Shown here: piece by piece, positions 7,555 through 16,422 of the stretch
How positions within the stretch are numbered: the first letter of the stretch is position 1
Layout of the letters: every line of letters begins with the position of its first letter
Assembly: GCF_024300825.1 (NCBI RefSeq)
Contig: NZ_CP101323.1
Location: forward strand, 1,736,001 to 1,800,000
Source of the DNA: Natronomonas gomsonensis
Lineage (GTDB): Archaea; Halobacteriota; Halobacteria; Halobacteriales; Haloarculaceae
Direction: 5' to 3'
DNA: 64,000 nucleotides
Notes under the pieces: generated by a model
What the model was told of the DNA's origin: nothing
Databases searched by the model: none
The model's input: only the letters and a program-made list of their open reading frames with translations
Program-made: the position numbers and the translations under genes

Positions 7555-9651
7555 CTAGTTGGTGATTACGTGGGAGACGCAGTCCTCGTCCACGAAGGTC
7601 CCATCGGCGGATAGTCGGGCACAGTTCTGGACGCCGTCGGAGCCACCGGGGAACTGGTTGGCCGGCACGACCTCGACGGTCAACACGAGCGTCGGGAGAC
7701 ACTGACCCGCGCCGAGTCCGCCACTGTTCGGGTGCGTGGCGGTGACCGTTCCACCGCTTGCCGAGGCGCTCCAGCCGCTTCCGGACGCCGAGACGAACGA
7801 GATACCGTCCGGCAGGTCGTCAGTGACGGTAATCTGGCCGTCGCAGGTTTGCTCTTGAAGCATACACACGTCGATTTCGTAGGTCGACTGCTGGCCGTAC
7901 TTGAACTGGCCACCGGTCGTTTTCTCGATGTTGAGGCCGTCACAGGAGCTCTGTGGGGGGTGGACCGGGACGCTGACGCAGCTACGGTTGTTCCTGGCGT
8001 TCGCGTCGTCGGTTTCGATGCTCGCACAGTTGCGAATCGCATCGCCGGTCTCGTCTATCGAGCCGATTTCGACCTCGAGGGTGAGCGTGGGGAGGCAGTC
8101 GCCGGGCGCCAGCCCGCCGCTGTTCTGGTGTTCGGCGGTGACGACGCCACCGCTCACGGAGAGCGACCAGCCGCTGCCGCTGTTGTTGAGGAACGTCACG
8201 CCGTTCGGCAGCGCGTCGACGACCGTGACTCCGCCGCGACAGCGTCCGTCACCCCTGTTGCAGACGGTAATGTCGAACTCGGTGGTGTCGCCCGGCTCGA
8301 CGTGGGTCCCATCGTGGGTCTTCTCGATAGTCAAATCGCACTTACCCTCGATGGCTTCGGTATCGACCGGGACGCTGACGCAGCTCTGGTTGTTGGTCGA
8401 GTCGGCATCGTCGGATTTGATGCTCGCACAGTTGCGGACCGCGTCGCCGACCTCGTCTATCGAGCCGAACTCCACTTCCAGAGTGAGCGTGGGGAGACAG
8501 TCGCCGGGCGCCAGCCCGCCGCTGTTCTGGTGGGTGGCCGTGACGACACCGCCCGTCTCGGTAACCGACCAGCCGCTGCCAGTGCTGGCGAGGAACGTCA
8601 CGCCGTTCGGCAGCGCGTCGACGACCGGAACCTCGCCCCGGCAGAGTTCGTCGCCGACGTTACAGACGGTGATTTCGAACTCGGTCGTACTGCCGGGTGC
8701 GACCGCCTCACCGTCGTGTCCTTTCCGTATCGAGAGGTCACAGACGCCCCCGACGGTTTCGGTATCGACCGGGACGCTGATGCAGCTACGGTTGTTGGTC
8801 GAGTCGGCATCACGGTAGTCGAGACTCGCACAGTTGCGAACCGCGTCGCCGGTCTCGTCTATCGTGCCGACTTCGACCTCGAGGGTGAGCGTCGGGAGAC
8901 AGTCGCCGGGCGCCAATCCGCCGCTGTTCTGGTGTTCGGCGGTGACGGTGCCGCCCGTCTCGCTGACCGACCAGCCACTACCGGTGCCGCCGAGGAACGT
9001 CAGGCCGCTCGGCAGGGCGTCGACGACCGGAATCGGGCCCCGACAGCGCTGGCGCCCTTCGTTACAGACGGTGATTTCGAACTCGCTCGTACTACCGGGC
9101 GTGGCCAAGTCTCCGATGTGTTCTTTCGTTATCGAGAGGTCACACGCACCCTCGCCGGTTCCCGTAACCGGGATGGTGGCACAGTCGGTCTTGTAGGCCA
9201 GGTCCGCATCGCCCTGTTCGACGGTGACACAGTTGCGGATTGCGTCGCCGACCTCGTCCTGCGAGCCGACATCGACCGCCATGGTCAGTGTCGGCAGACA
9301 CTCACCGGAACCCAGGCCGGCCGCGTTGGGGTGCTCGAAGGTCACGACCCCGCCGCTTTCGGTGGCGCTCCAGTCGGTCCCCGTATGCGCGGCGAACGTC
9401 ACGCCGTTCGGCAGGTCGTCCGTAACGGTCACGGCGTCCTCACACGTACCGTCGCCGTCGTTGCAGACTGTAATCTCGAACTCCGTAGCGCCGCCGTACG
9501 AGACGGAGTCGCCGACGCTCTCCTTGGTGACCGACAGGTCACACGGGTTGCCCGAAGGGCCGCCCCAGGAACACCCGGCTATCGAGGCCGCACCACCCGC
9601 AGTGACCACTTGGAGGATACGCCGTCGACTGATTGACTCGTCGTCGGTCAT
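7555..9651 (-). CDS. Tat lipoprotein with five DUF11-like six-cysteine repeats
   Basis: 698 residues. A twin-arginine signal (SRRRILQVVTAGGAASIAGC) ends in a lipobox Cys27, so the protein is exported folded and lipid-anchored outside. Five tandem repeats begin at Cys37, 170, 304, 438 and 570, each about 133 residues, with phrases such as EFEITVCN, LPNGVTFL, SGSGWSV and GDCLPTLTLEVE. They resemble DUF11 (archaeal/bacterial surface beta-sandwich) domains. Each repeat has six Cys, with offsets 0, 26, 33, 81, 104 and 120 in repeats 1-4 and nearly the same in repeat 5. Three disulfides per domain are inferred. No partner gene is adjacent. Confidence 0.85.
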   Translation of the reverse strand: MTDDESISRRRILQVVTAGGAASIAGCSWGGPSGNPCDLSVTKESVGDSVSYGGATEFEITVCNDGDGTCEDAVTVTDDLPNGVTFAAHTGTDWSATESGGVVTFEHPNAAGLGSGECLPTLTMAVDVGSQDEVGDAIRNCVTVEQGDADLAYKTDCATIPVTGTGEGACDLSITKEHIGDLATPGSTSEFEITVCNEGRQRCRGPIPVVDALPSGLTFLGGTGSGWSVSETGGTVTAEHQNSGGLAPGDCLPTLTLEVEVGTIDETGDAVRNCASLDYRDADSTNNRSCISVPVDTETVGGVCDLSIRKGHDGEAVAPGSTTEFEITVCNVGDELCRGEVPVVDALPNGVTFLASTGSGWSVTETGGVVTATHQNSGGLAPGDCLPTLTLEVEFGSIDEVGDAVRNCASIKSDDADSTNNQSCVSVPVDTEAIEGKCDLTIEKTHDGTHVEPGDTTEFDITVCNRGDGRCRGGVTVVDALPNGVTFLNNSGSGWSLSVSGGVVTAEHQNSGGLAPGDCLPTLTLEVEIGSIDETGDAIRNCASIETDDANARNNRSCVSVPVHPPQSSCDGLNIEKTTGGQFKYGQQSTYEIDVCMLQEQTCDGQITVTDDLPDGISFVSASGSGWSASASGGTVTATHPNSGGLGAGQCLPTLVLTVEVVPANQFPGGSDGVQNCARLSADGTFVDEDCVSHVITN

Positions 9652-9996
9652 CGGAGCCTCGATTGCTCAGACAGGAATCTGCCGCTGTCGAGGGGTCGGG
9701 GAGCTTCGCTCCGCGGATTTGCGTGCGCCGTACGGTGTCGGACCTGGGTGACACCGCCAGAACGAATCGGTCTGCAGTCGGGAGAACTGTTTCTGTGGGG
9801 TTGCTGTATTACTATCATAGGCCTAACATGAAATCACACCCCACCGAACCGTCTTTGTAGGAGTATAATCCGTGTATATCAACGCAAGTACAACCACTGT
9901 GTATATATCTCTATGTATAGAATAGTCGGATGAATGTCACTTCATCGTCGCTACCGTGTGGGTGTATTCGACCTCGTTTTCAGGTGGGCGTGAGTG
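9652..9996. other. Intergenic region, AT-rich, no gene seen
   Basis: This 345-bp gap lies upstream of the repeat lipoprotein and downstream of the YihY gene. The part from about 9800 to 9930 is markedly AT-rich (repeated TATA and GTGTATAT motifs) compared with the surroundings. It could hold promoter elements for the lipoprotein with a long leader. I see no coding frame with haloarchaeal character, no tRNA and no long repeat. Confidence 0.5.
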
Positions 9997-11058
9997 TCAG
10001 TCGCTGTTATCCCACCGCAGATACACCTCGGCTGTTTCTTTGTCGCCGCCCAACAGCCACGGGCGGTCGACGGTCCGGACGGTCACGGTCGCGTCGTTCG
10101 GCGCCGGAACCGTCACGTCGGCGCCGTCGACGACGATTCGAACATCACCGTCGAAGGCGACGGTTTCCAGCTCCCGGAGCGGAGTGACGAAGGCGGCGTC
10201 GTCGTGTGTCGGGTCGGCGTCGATGGGTTGTCCCCACGCGATGCTGTCGACGTCCTCCGACCGGCCGGCGAGGACGGCGTTGACTGCGGCACCGAGAAGC
10301 AACACCAATCCGCCGAAGTACAGCCACGTAATGAGCAGGATGATGACGCCGACGAGGCCGTACTCGCTGGTGCTCGAGAGGCTGGTGTACAGCCCGAACC
10401 CGTACCTGAGCGCGGTCCAGCCGGTGCCGGCGATAAGACTTCCCGGGACGACCTCACGGAGACTGACATCCTCGTCGGGAAAGACGTAGTACATCGGATA
10501 GAAGGCAATGGCAAGCGTGAGCGCGGAGACGACTGGTCGGACGACGGCGTCGAGGACGCCGACGGAAGGCGTCCCCACCAGCTGTTCGGCGGCGGTGACG
10601 AGAAACAGCGCGGTCCCGATGGCGACGAAGACGACGACGGCGTCGAGAACCTGGTCGAGGAACGTGTTTGCGGCGTGGGACTCGTAAATGTCGGAGAACG
10701 CCTGGTCGAGGCCGCGAAAGATGCGGAGCGTCCCCCACACGAGGATGGCGAGGCTCAGAAGCGACAGTCCGCGATTCCGTGTTGCGTTGGTCGCCGCCTC
10801 GACGAGCAACGTCGCGAAGTCCCCCGATGCGGTGCTCCCCGTCGGCGTGATGTTCTCCGCTATTGCCTCGATGAACCGCTGGGCGAGTTCGGGTCCGCCG
10901 ACCTGTGAGAGGACGAACAGCACCAACAACAGGAACGGCAACAGGGAGACGAAGGCGTGGTAGGCAATCGAGCCAGCCATGAACGTGATGTTCTCCGCCC
11001 GAATCTCGCGGACGATGGCCCGAGTGACCTGTTTCGAACGCGCTAGTCGTTGGTTCAT
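9997..11058 (-). CDS. YihY/BrkB-family inner membrane protein
   Basis: 353 residues. The N-terminus fits the YihY/BrkB (formerly misnamed RNase BN) family: RAENITFMAGSIAYHAFVSLLP with the conserved AY-xF-SL-P. About six membrane helices follow, including the VGVIILLITWLYFGGLVLLLGAAVNAVL region typical of the family's last helices. A soluble acidic tail of roughly 90 residues ends PWLLGGDKETAEVYLRW; a decayed copy of this tail exists at 4139-4400. The molecular function of the family is unsettled; transport or envelope roles have been proposed. Confidence 0.9.
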   Translation of the reverse strand: MNQRLARSKQVTRAIVREIRAENITFMAGSIAYHAFVSLLPFLLLVLFVLSQVGGPELAQRFIEAIAENITPTGSTASGDFATLLVEAATNATRNRGLSLLSLAILVWGTLRIFRGLDQAFSDIYESHAANTFLDQVLDAVVVFVAIGTALFLVTAAEQLVGTPSVGVLDAVVRPVVSALTLAIAFYPMYYVFPDEDVSLREVVPGSLIAGTGWTALRYGFGLYTSLSSTSEYGLVGVIILLITWLYFGGLVLLLGAAVNAVLAGRSEDVDSIAWGQPIDADPTHDDAAFVTPLRELETVAFDGDVRIVVDGADVTVPAPNDATVTVRTVDRPWLLGGDKETAEVYLRWDNSD

Positions 11059-11108
11059 TGACCGCTGCTTTCGGTGGCCGATAGAAAACCGATGTGGTCG
11101 GTACCGCC

Positions 11109-12452
11109 TTACACCAAACTCGCGCCGTCGAACTCGCTGCGGTCGACGTCCATGTCGAGCAGTTCGAGAATCGTCGGCGCGATGTCGTAGAGGTCGGCAT
11201 CCTGAATCGTCGCGCCGTCGTCGTCGACGAACAGACAGGCGTTGTCGAAACTGTGCATGCCGTTTCGGGGGCCGATGTCGAACACCTTATCGCCGCTTCG
11301 GAAGCCGGACTTGAGGTCGAAGCCGTGGTTCGGGATGACTACGAGGTCCGGCGCGATGTCGGCGTGGTCGCCGCGGAAGGCTTTCTCCTTGGTGACGACG
11401 CGGTCTGCGACCTTCCGGCCGTTCGGGCCTTCGAGGGCTTCGAGCTCCGCTTTCAGCTCGGCGCGGACTTCCTCGTAATACTCTTTGGGGACGCTCCCGC
11501 GGGGCTCCCGCCCCTCGAGGTTGATGTAGAAGCGACCGGGGATGAGCGAGTACGCCTTCGTGTCGTCGGCGATGTCGTCGAGGCTGTCGTGGTCGTCGTC
11601 TTCGTAGGAGAGCCAGCCGTTCTCCTCCAGCCAGACGTTGCACTTGACTTCGTGGTCGAGTTTGGTGAATCCGTGGTCGGAGGCGACGACCATCGTCGTT
11701 CCGTCGCTGAGCATGTCACGCAGTTCGCCGAGATAGCGGTCGACTTTCTCGTAGAACTCGAGGAACTCCTCTTTGTACTCGCCGTCCTCGGCGTAGTGTT
11801 TGAACAGGAAGTGGTTCACCCGGTCGGTGGTCATGAAGACGCCGAAAAAGAGGTTCCAGTCGTCCTGCTGGATGTAGTGTTTGAACGCCTCGAAGCGGGC
11901 GTCGAGCGTCTCGTGGGCATCCTCGACGAACTCGGATTTGTCCTCGTCGTGGCCGAGTTTGGCGTTCACGTCGATTTTGTAGTCCAGCCCTTCGAGCGTC
12001 TCACGGAGTTCGTCGGGGTAGGCGGCCTTCTCGACGCCGGGTGAGAGGAAGCCGCTGACCATCCGCTGGACGTCCCGGTCCGGCGGGAACGTCACGGGCA
12101 CGTTCATCACCGTCGCCTCGCGGCCGGCGTCAGTGACACGGGACCACAGCCGCGTGGCCTGAACGTCCCGACCCATGGGGACGTAGGTGTCGTAACTGCC
12201 GACCTCGCGGTCTTGGAAGCCGTAGACGCCGGTTTCCCCCGGGTTGACGCCGGTGGTCAACGCGGGCCAGCAGGCGCTGGACTCCGGTGGGACGATGGAG
12301 TCGATTGCGCCGCCGGCGCCCTCGTTTGCCATCGCCGTGAGGTTCGGAAACGTCTCCTCGTTGTCGGCGATTAGACTGTACGGCACGCCGTCGATACCGA
12401 AGAAAGCGACTCGCGGACCCTCGCCACCGCGAAGCCGGTCGAACAGTCCCAT
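11109..12452 (-). CDS. Type I phosphodiesterase / nucleotide pyrophosphatase family protein
   Basis: 447 residues of the alkaline phosphatase superfamily. Metal-ligand motifs are visible: FFGIDGVPYSL near the N-terminus, the nucleophile region PESSACWPALTTGVNPGETG, TTDRVNHFLF in the middle, VVASDHGFTKLDH, and a C-terminal GMHSFDNACLFVDD. It has no signal peptide or membrane helix, so it is likely cytosolic. The family hydrolyses phosphodiester or pyrophosphate bonds; the substrate here is unknown. It is separated by about 50 bp from the downstream YihY gene on the same strand. Confidence 0.88.
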   Translation of the reverse strand: MGLFDRLRGGEGPRVAFFGIDGVPYSLIADNEETFPNLTAMANEGAGGAIDSIVPPESSACWPALTTGVNPGETGVYGFQDREVGSYDTYVPMGRDVQATRLWSRVTDAGREATVMNVPVTFPPDRDVQRMVSGFLSPGVEKAAYPDELRETLEGLDYKIDVNAKLGHDEDKSEFVEDAHETLDARFEAFKHYIQQDDWNLFFGVFMTTDRVNHFLFKHYAEDGEYKEEFLEFYEKVDRYLGELRDMLSDGTTMVVASDHGFTKLDHEVKCNVWLEENGWLSYEDDDHDSLDDIADDTKAYSLIPGRFYINLEGREPRGSVPKEYYEEVRAELKAELEALEGPNGRKVADRVVTKEKAFRGDHADIAPDLVVIPNHGFDLKSGFRSGDKVFDIGPRNGMHSFDNACLFVDDDGATIQDADLYDIAPTILELLDMDVDRSEFDGASLV

Positions 12453-12541
12453 AGAGGCGTCTGGGGCAGGCGCCTACAAGAACTTTCGTTTCGACGGGCA
12501 AAAGCGGCGGCGCTCCCGAAAAGCGGCAAGAATCGCTCCCG

Positions 12542-12646
12542 CTATTCGTCGTCGTCGCGGTCGCCGTCCTCGGCGGGCGGCTCGAAGTTCTCCGGTACGA
12601 CCGTCATGTGACGGATGCCCATCGGTTCACGGGGTTCGGCGCTCAT
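12542..12646 (-). CDS. 34-residue acidic small protein
   Basis: An ATG at 12646 opens a 34-codon frame: MSAEPREPMGIRHMTVVPEN then an acidic tail ending DGDRDDDE and TAG. Its composition is like haloarchaeal proteins, and the phrase MGIRHMTVVP looks like a real conserved core rather than shadow coding. It lies upstream of and co-directional with the phosphodiesterase gene. Function unknown. Confidence 0.55.
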   Translation of the reverse strand: MSAEPREPMGIRHMTVVPENFEPPAEDGDRDDDE

Positions 12647-12917
12647 ACTCGAAACTATCGTTCGAACGCACAAGTGTCATTCTATAAGCATACCGTATCG
12701 CCCCGATTTGGCGTATGCACGGTAGGAATAAAGTGGGTGTAAACCGAGGTACTGGACCCTGATAGATCCGAATTACTGAATCGCATTTTGTGCGTCTGTG
12801 CATGCACATTACGAATCTCCGATGGGTTTCGAGCGGGCGGGATATGTGTGGCCCCTGTTACATGCAGCCACGCGGAAACGACAGGTTCTATCACATCGAG
12901 TACGTAGCCCGGAGACG

Positions 12918-13958
12918 GTGAATCCTCCCGACGACTCGATTGGCTCGGAAGCGTTCTATCGAACGCTCGTTGAGAATGCCTCCGAGGGGATGTTGACTAT
13001 CGACACCGACAGCCGCATCGTGTATGTAAACCCGGCTATCGAGCGGATTCTCGGCTATACGCCGGAGGAACTCGTCGGCAGCTCGAAGATGCAACTCATC
13101 CCCGAGCGGCTTCGCCCGGTCCACGCCGCCGCGCTGCAGTCCTACATCGAGAGCGGCGAGGAGAACATCGACTGGAACGGCATCGAGCTGCCGGCACTCC
13201 ACAAGGACGGCCACGAGGTGCCGACGCTGATTAGCCTCCATGAACACGAACACGACGGCGAGCGGTACTTCACGGGCATCGTCCGGGACATAAGCGAACG
13301 ACGCAGCCGCGAGGAGTCGCTCAGAGAGCAGAACGAACGTCTCGACGAGTTCGCCGACGTGCTCTCTCACGACATCAGGAGTCCGCTTTCGGTCGCCCGC
13401 GGGTACACGGAGTTGGCCCACGAGGAGTCCGACGCCCCCGAACTCGAACAGGCCCTGGAGGCGCTGGACCGCATCGATGCCCTCATCGACGACATTCTAG
13501 AATACTCGCGAGAAGGCGGCTTCGTCGACGAGGCCGAGCCGTTCCGACTCGACGACGCCGTCCGGGCGGAGTGGAGCCTCACGGCCGCCGAGGATGCCGA
13601 CCTCCGTGTCGAGGATATCGGCCGAATCGAGGCAAACGAGAGTCGGGTCCGGGAACTCCTGGACAATCTGTTCCGAAACGCCGTGACCCACGGTGGCCCG
13701 GGGGTGACCGTTCGGGTCGGTCCGCTCCCGGACGGCTTCTACGTCGAAGACGACGGCCCCGGAATCCCGGCGGCCGACCGGGAGACGGTGTTCGAGTACG
13801 GGTACACGACACGCGACGGTGGGTCGGGCTATGGGCTCTCCATCGTCAAGCAAATCGCCAACGAACACGGGTGGAACGTCCGCGTCGTCGAGGGGTCCGA
13901 TGGCGGTGCGCGGTTCGAGTTCACAGGTGTCGACTCCCTGGCGCGAGCCGACGGCTAA
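12918..13958 (+). CDS. PAS-domain sensor histidine kinase
   Basis: 346 residues from GTG 12918. Order: PAS domain (about residues 10-130; FYRTLVENASEGMLTIDTDS to the GIVRDISERR exit), HisKA with His151 in DVLSHDIRSPLSVARGY, and HATPase_c with NLFRNAVTHGG, EDDGPGIP and GSGYGLSIVKQ. It is soluble. Upstream in-frame ATGs (12798, 12822) would add a segment without PAS character, so the GTG directly before PPDDSIGSEAFYRTL is preferred; this is not certain. No response regulator is adjacent, as is common for haloarchaeal kinases. Confidence 0.88.
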   Translation: MNPPDDSIGSEAFYRTLVENASEGMLTIDTDSRIVYVNPAIERILGYTPEELVGSSKMQLIPERLRPVHAAALQSYIESGEENIDWNGIELPALHKDGHEVPTLISLHEHEHDGERYFTGIVRDISERRSREESLREQNERLDEFADVLSHDIRSPLSVARGYTELAHEESDAPELEQALEALDRIDALIDDILEYSREGGFVDEAEPFRLDDAVRAEWSLTAAEDADLRVEDIGRIEANESRVRELLDNLFRNAVTHGGPGVTVRVGPLPDGFYVEDDGPGIPAADRETVFEYGYTTRDGGSGYGLSIVKQIANEHGWNVRVVEGSDGGARFEFTGVDSLARADG

Positions 13959-13993
13959 CGGACGCGCTACGCGAAAAACGATGTGCAGACGCC

Positions 13994-14527
13994 TTAGCCG
14001 AAGTGCTCTTCGTAGAGGTCTTGAGCGTGCTCGATGGCGTCGTAGGCCGCTTGCTTGTCCTCCCAGCCCAGCGTCTCGACTTCCTTGCCCTCTTCGAGGT
14101 TCTTGTACGTCGCGAAGAACTCGTCAATCTCGTCGAGTTGCTGTTGGGGGATGTCCTCGAGGTCCTCGATGTGGTCGTATCGGGGGTCCTCGCTGGGGAC
14201 GGCGATGACCTTGTCGTCCTGTTCGCCGTCGTCGTCCATCTTCATGAGGGCGACGGGGCGAGCCTCGATGACACAGCCCGGGAACGTCTGGTCTTCGACC
14301 AACACGAGCACGTCGAAGGGGTCCTCGTCGTCGTAGTACGACTGCGGAATGAACCCGTAGTCGGAGGGGTAGTGGACGTTCGAGTGCAGCACCCGGTCCA
14401 ACACGACGCCGGGGATATCCTTGTCGTACTCGTATTTGTTGCGCTCGCCCTTCAGACACTCCACGACGGCGTATATCTCCTCGGGTGCGTTCGGTCCCGT
14501 TTCGAGGTCTTCCCACAGGTTTGCCAT
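13994..14527 (-). CDS. ppa: Inorganic pyrophosphatase, family I
   Basis: 177 residues, the normal length. The enzyme hydrolyses pyrophosphate to two phosphates with Mg2+ and pulls biosynthetic reactions forward. The signature is YYDDEDPFDVLVL (D-D-x-D-P-x-D metal ligands); other family marks are NKYEYDKD, HYPSDYGFIPQS and KVIAVPSEDPRYDHI. Cytosolic. It is convergent with the kinase upstream and stands as a single transcription unit. The start ATG at 14527 is preceded by about 190 bp of non-coding DNA before the divergent PadR gene. Confidence 0.97.
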   Translation of the reverse strand: MANLWEDLETGPNAPEEIYAVVECLKGERNKYEYDKDIPGVVLDRVLHSNVHYPSDYGFIPQSYYDDEDPFDVLVLVEDQTFPGCVIEARPVALMKMDDDGEQDDKVIAVPSEDPRYDHIEDLEDIPQQQLDEIDEFFATYKNLEEGKEVETLGWEDKQAAYDAIEHAQDLYEEHFG

Positions 14528-14720
14528 ACCCGTGGCTCCTCACCTGCCCCGCAAAGAGCTTTCGACACGCGTCCGTGGAGCCTCGCTGCAGCGGCCGGCC
14601 AGTCAGAGACTGTCAGTCTCGTTGACCCGAAATCGGTCGGTTATATTTAAAAAGTGAGTTATGCACGGCTCTCAAAGATGTTTGATAACTGTTAAGTGGG
14701 TTGACAATGTACCCGTAGAT

Positions 14721-15080
14721 ATGTCAGAGGCCCAAACAGCCGCGACCGACCCAGGCGTGGCCCCCGACCTGACCGCCTTCCAGCAGAACATCCTCACGAT
14801 TCTCGCCGAGGAGCCCCGCTACGGGCTCGCTATCAAGCGGGAACTGGAGACGTACTACGGCAGCGAAGTGAACCACGGCCGACTGTACCCCAACCTCGAT
14901 GACCTCGTCGAGATGGGACTCGTCGAGAAGAGCGAACTGGACAAACGAACCAACGAGTACGCCCTCACCGACGAAGGCCTCGACGCCGTCTTCGACCAGC
15001 TCGCGTGGACGTTCTCGAAGACCGTCACCGACGGCGACCGCGCAGACCGCGTCCGCGACCTCATCGCACAGTTCGAGTAG
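14721..15080 (+). CDS. PadR-family winged-helix transcription regulator
   Basis: 119 residues. The core reads FQQNILTILAEEPRYGLAIK, then LETYYGSEVNHGRLYPNLDD and LVEMGLVEKSELDKRTNEYALT, the PadR winged helix with its RLYP recognition helix and NEYxLT wing. ATG 14721 is taken as the start since MSEAQTAATDPG is a typical acidic leader. A TATA-like TTATATTTAAAAAG at about 14640-14653 gives a leader of about 50 nt. It probably represses a nearby or unlinked target; no obvious target is beside it. Confidence 0.85.
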   Translation: MSEAQTAATDPGVAPDLTAFQQNILTILAEEPRYGLAIKRELETYYGSEVNHGRLYPNLDDLVEMGLVEKSELDKRTNEYALTDEGLDAVFDQLAWTFSKTVTDGDRADRVRDLIAQFE

Positions 15081-15096
15081 GAAAAACGTCGACTTT

Positions 15097-15678
15097 TCAC
15101 CGCGAGCGGGCCACGTCGAAAATCACTTCGAGCGACTGCTCGAGACGCCTTCTCTGTTCGTCGCTCGGCCACGCGTTCCGCGGGAAGTACTCCGTCCGGA
15201 ACTCCTCGCGTTCGCCCTCGGTTGCGGCCTCGATTCGCTTGGCGTAATGGTTGCTCATGAAATCGGCGAACGCCTCGGCGGTTTCGCCGTGGACGTCGCC
15301 GTATTCGTCCCGGACCGCCTCGGCGACCGCCCGGTTGTGGGCGTCGACGGCATCGTAGTCGCCGCCGTCGCCGGTCCCCGAGAGGGTAATTTCGACTGCG
15401 CGGTCGGTGTCGTCGATGCGGTCGATTTGAATCACCCCGTCTTCGGTCCACTCCTCGGGATGACAGACGAGCGTCTCGCCGTCGTCGTCCTCGCGGACGC
15501 GAGCGGTGTAGCCGTACTCGGCGAGCAACGCCCGGCGGTCGCTCCGGTAGGCCTCCCGTTCGGCGGGGTCGACCGCACTCCGCAGCAGTCGCGTCAGTCG
15601 CTCGGCGCGGTCGACGACGCCCTCGGGTAGTTCCGTCGTCGGTTCCTCGGTGTCGGTGTCCGCGTCGCTGTCAGCCAT
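15097..15678 (-). CDS. Conserved haloarchaeal protein, partner of rnhA
   Basis: 193 acidic residues with no membrane segment and no motif I recognise with certainty. Notable stretches are YRSDRRALLAEYGYTARVRE, LVCHPEEWTEDGVIQID and FADFMSNHYAKRIEAA. Its start overlaps the rnhA stop by 8 bp, so the two are translated from one message. The pairing suggests a role linked to nucleic-acid maintenance, but that is inference from context only. Confidence 0.75.
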   Translation of the reverse strand: MADSDADTDTEEPTTELPEGVVDRAERLTRLLRSAVDPAEREAYRSDRRALLAEYGYTARVREDDDGETLVCHPEEWTEDGVIQIDRIDDTDRAVEITLSGTGDGGDYDAVDAHNRAVAEAVRDEYGDVHGETAEAFADFMSNHYAKRIEAATEGEREEFRTEYFPRNAWPSDEQRRRLEQSLEVIFDVARSR

Positions 15679-16261
15679 CGAGTGCCTCGTTTGCTAGTTC
15701 GTCGGCGCGACTGTTTATCTCCCGCGGAACGTGGTCGATGGACCACTCCTCGAAGCGCTCCAACAACTCCCGGACCCGGACCCGCTTTTCCCGAAGCATC
15801 GGGTCGTTGGTGTCCCACTCCCCACGGACCTGCTTGACGATGAGTTGGGAGTCACCCCGGACGACAACCTCGTCGAACCCGAAGTCGGCGGCGACCTCCA
15901 GGGCACGAATCAACGCCCCGTATTCGGCCTGATTGTTGGTCATCTTCCCCATTCGCTCGCTGCCCTCGGTGGCGATACCGTCGCTGGTGACGATTACCCA
16001 GCCGGCGGCGGCGGGCCCCGGATTGCCGCGACTGGCGCCGTCGAAGTACACGTGTGCGCGTCCCCCACCGCCCTCGATGAGTCCGACCAACCGGGCGGAT
16101 TCGTTGCCCTGGACGACGACCTTTTCGTCGTAGGCGACGGCGGTCGCGCCGCCGTGGCTGGCCCGCCACAGTTCGTGGTCGGTGTTTCCCGCCTCGACCC
16201 GGACGCCCGCGGATTCGAGGCGCTCGCGGGCAGTTGCGGGGTCGCAGTCGATGACCGGCAT
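15671..16261 (-). CDS. rnhA: RNase HI
   Basis: 196 residues. It cleaves the RNA strand of RNA/DNA hybrids. The four acidic catalytic residues are visible: Asp74 in VYFDGASRGNPG, Glu113 in TNNQAEYGAL, Asp137 in VVRGDSQLIV and Asp187 in NSRADELANEAL. A roughly 65-residue N-terminal extension precedes the RNase H fold, as in other haloarchaeal enzymes. ATG 16261 is chosen because the frame further upstream runs into the divergent tfb promoter. It is in an operon with the downstream conserved gene. Confidence 0.93.
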   Translation of the reverse strand: MPVIDCDPATARERLESAGVRVEAGNTDHELWRASHGGATAVAYDEKVVVQGNESARLVGLIEGGGGRAHVYFDGASRGNPGPAAAGWVIVTSDGIATEGSERMGKMTNNQAEYGALIRALEVAADFGFDEVVVRGDSQLIVKQVRGEWDTNDPMLREKRVRVRELLERFEEWSIDHVPREINSRADELANEALDG

Positions 16262-16422
16262 CCGTTGGACCCAACCCGACTCGGAATTTATCCCTTCCGA
16301 TATTCGGACGCCACCGAGAACGGAACCAACGGACTGCGGCGGGGCGGTCTCGGATTCGTGTTCGATATTCCAAGGTTTTGGCGAGAGTTTAAGTGGGAAG
16401 CTCGTTTGACTATAAAAATGCG

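Noticed and set aside
7732-9636. 634-codon plus-strand open frame opposite the repeat lipoprotein
   Set aside because: It mirrors the repeats of the real minus-strand gene, has no recognisable domain and lacks the acidic haloarchaeal composition pattern.
9800-9930. AT-rich segment as a replication origin
   Set aside because: No ORB-type repeats or adjacent orc1/cdc6 gene are present in the window.
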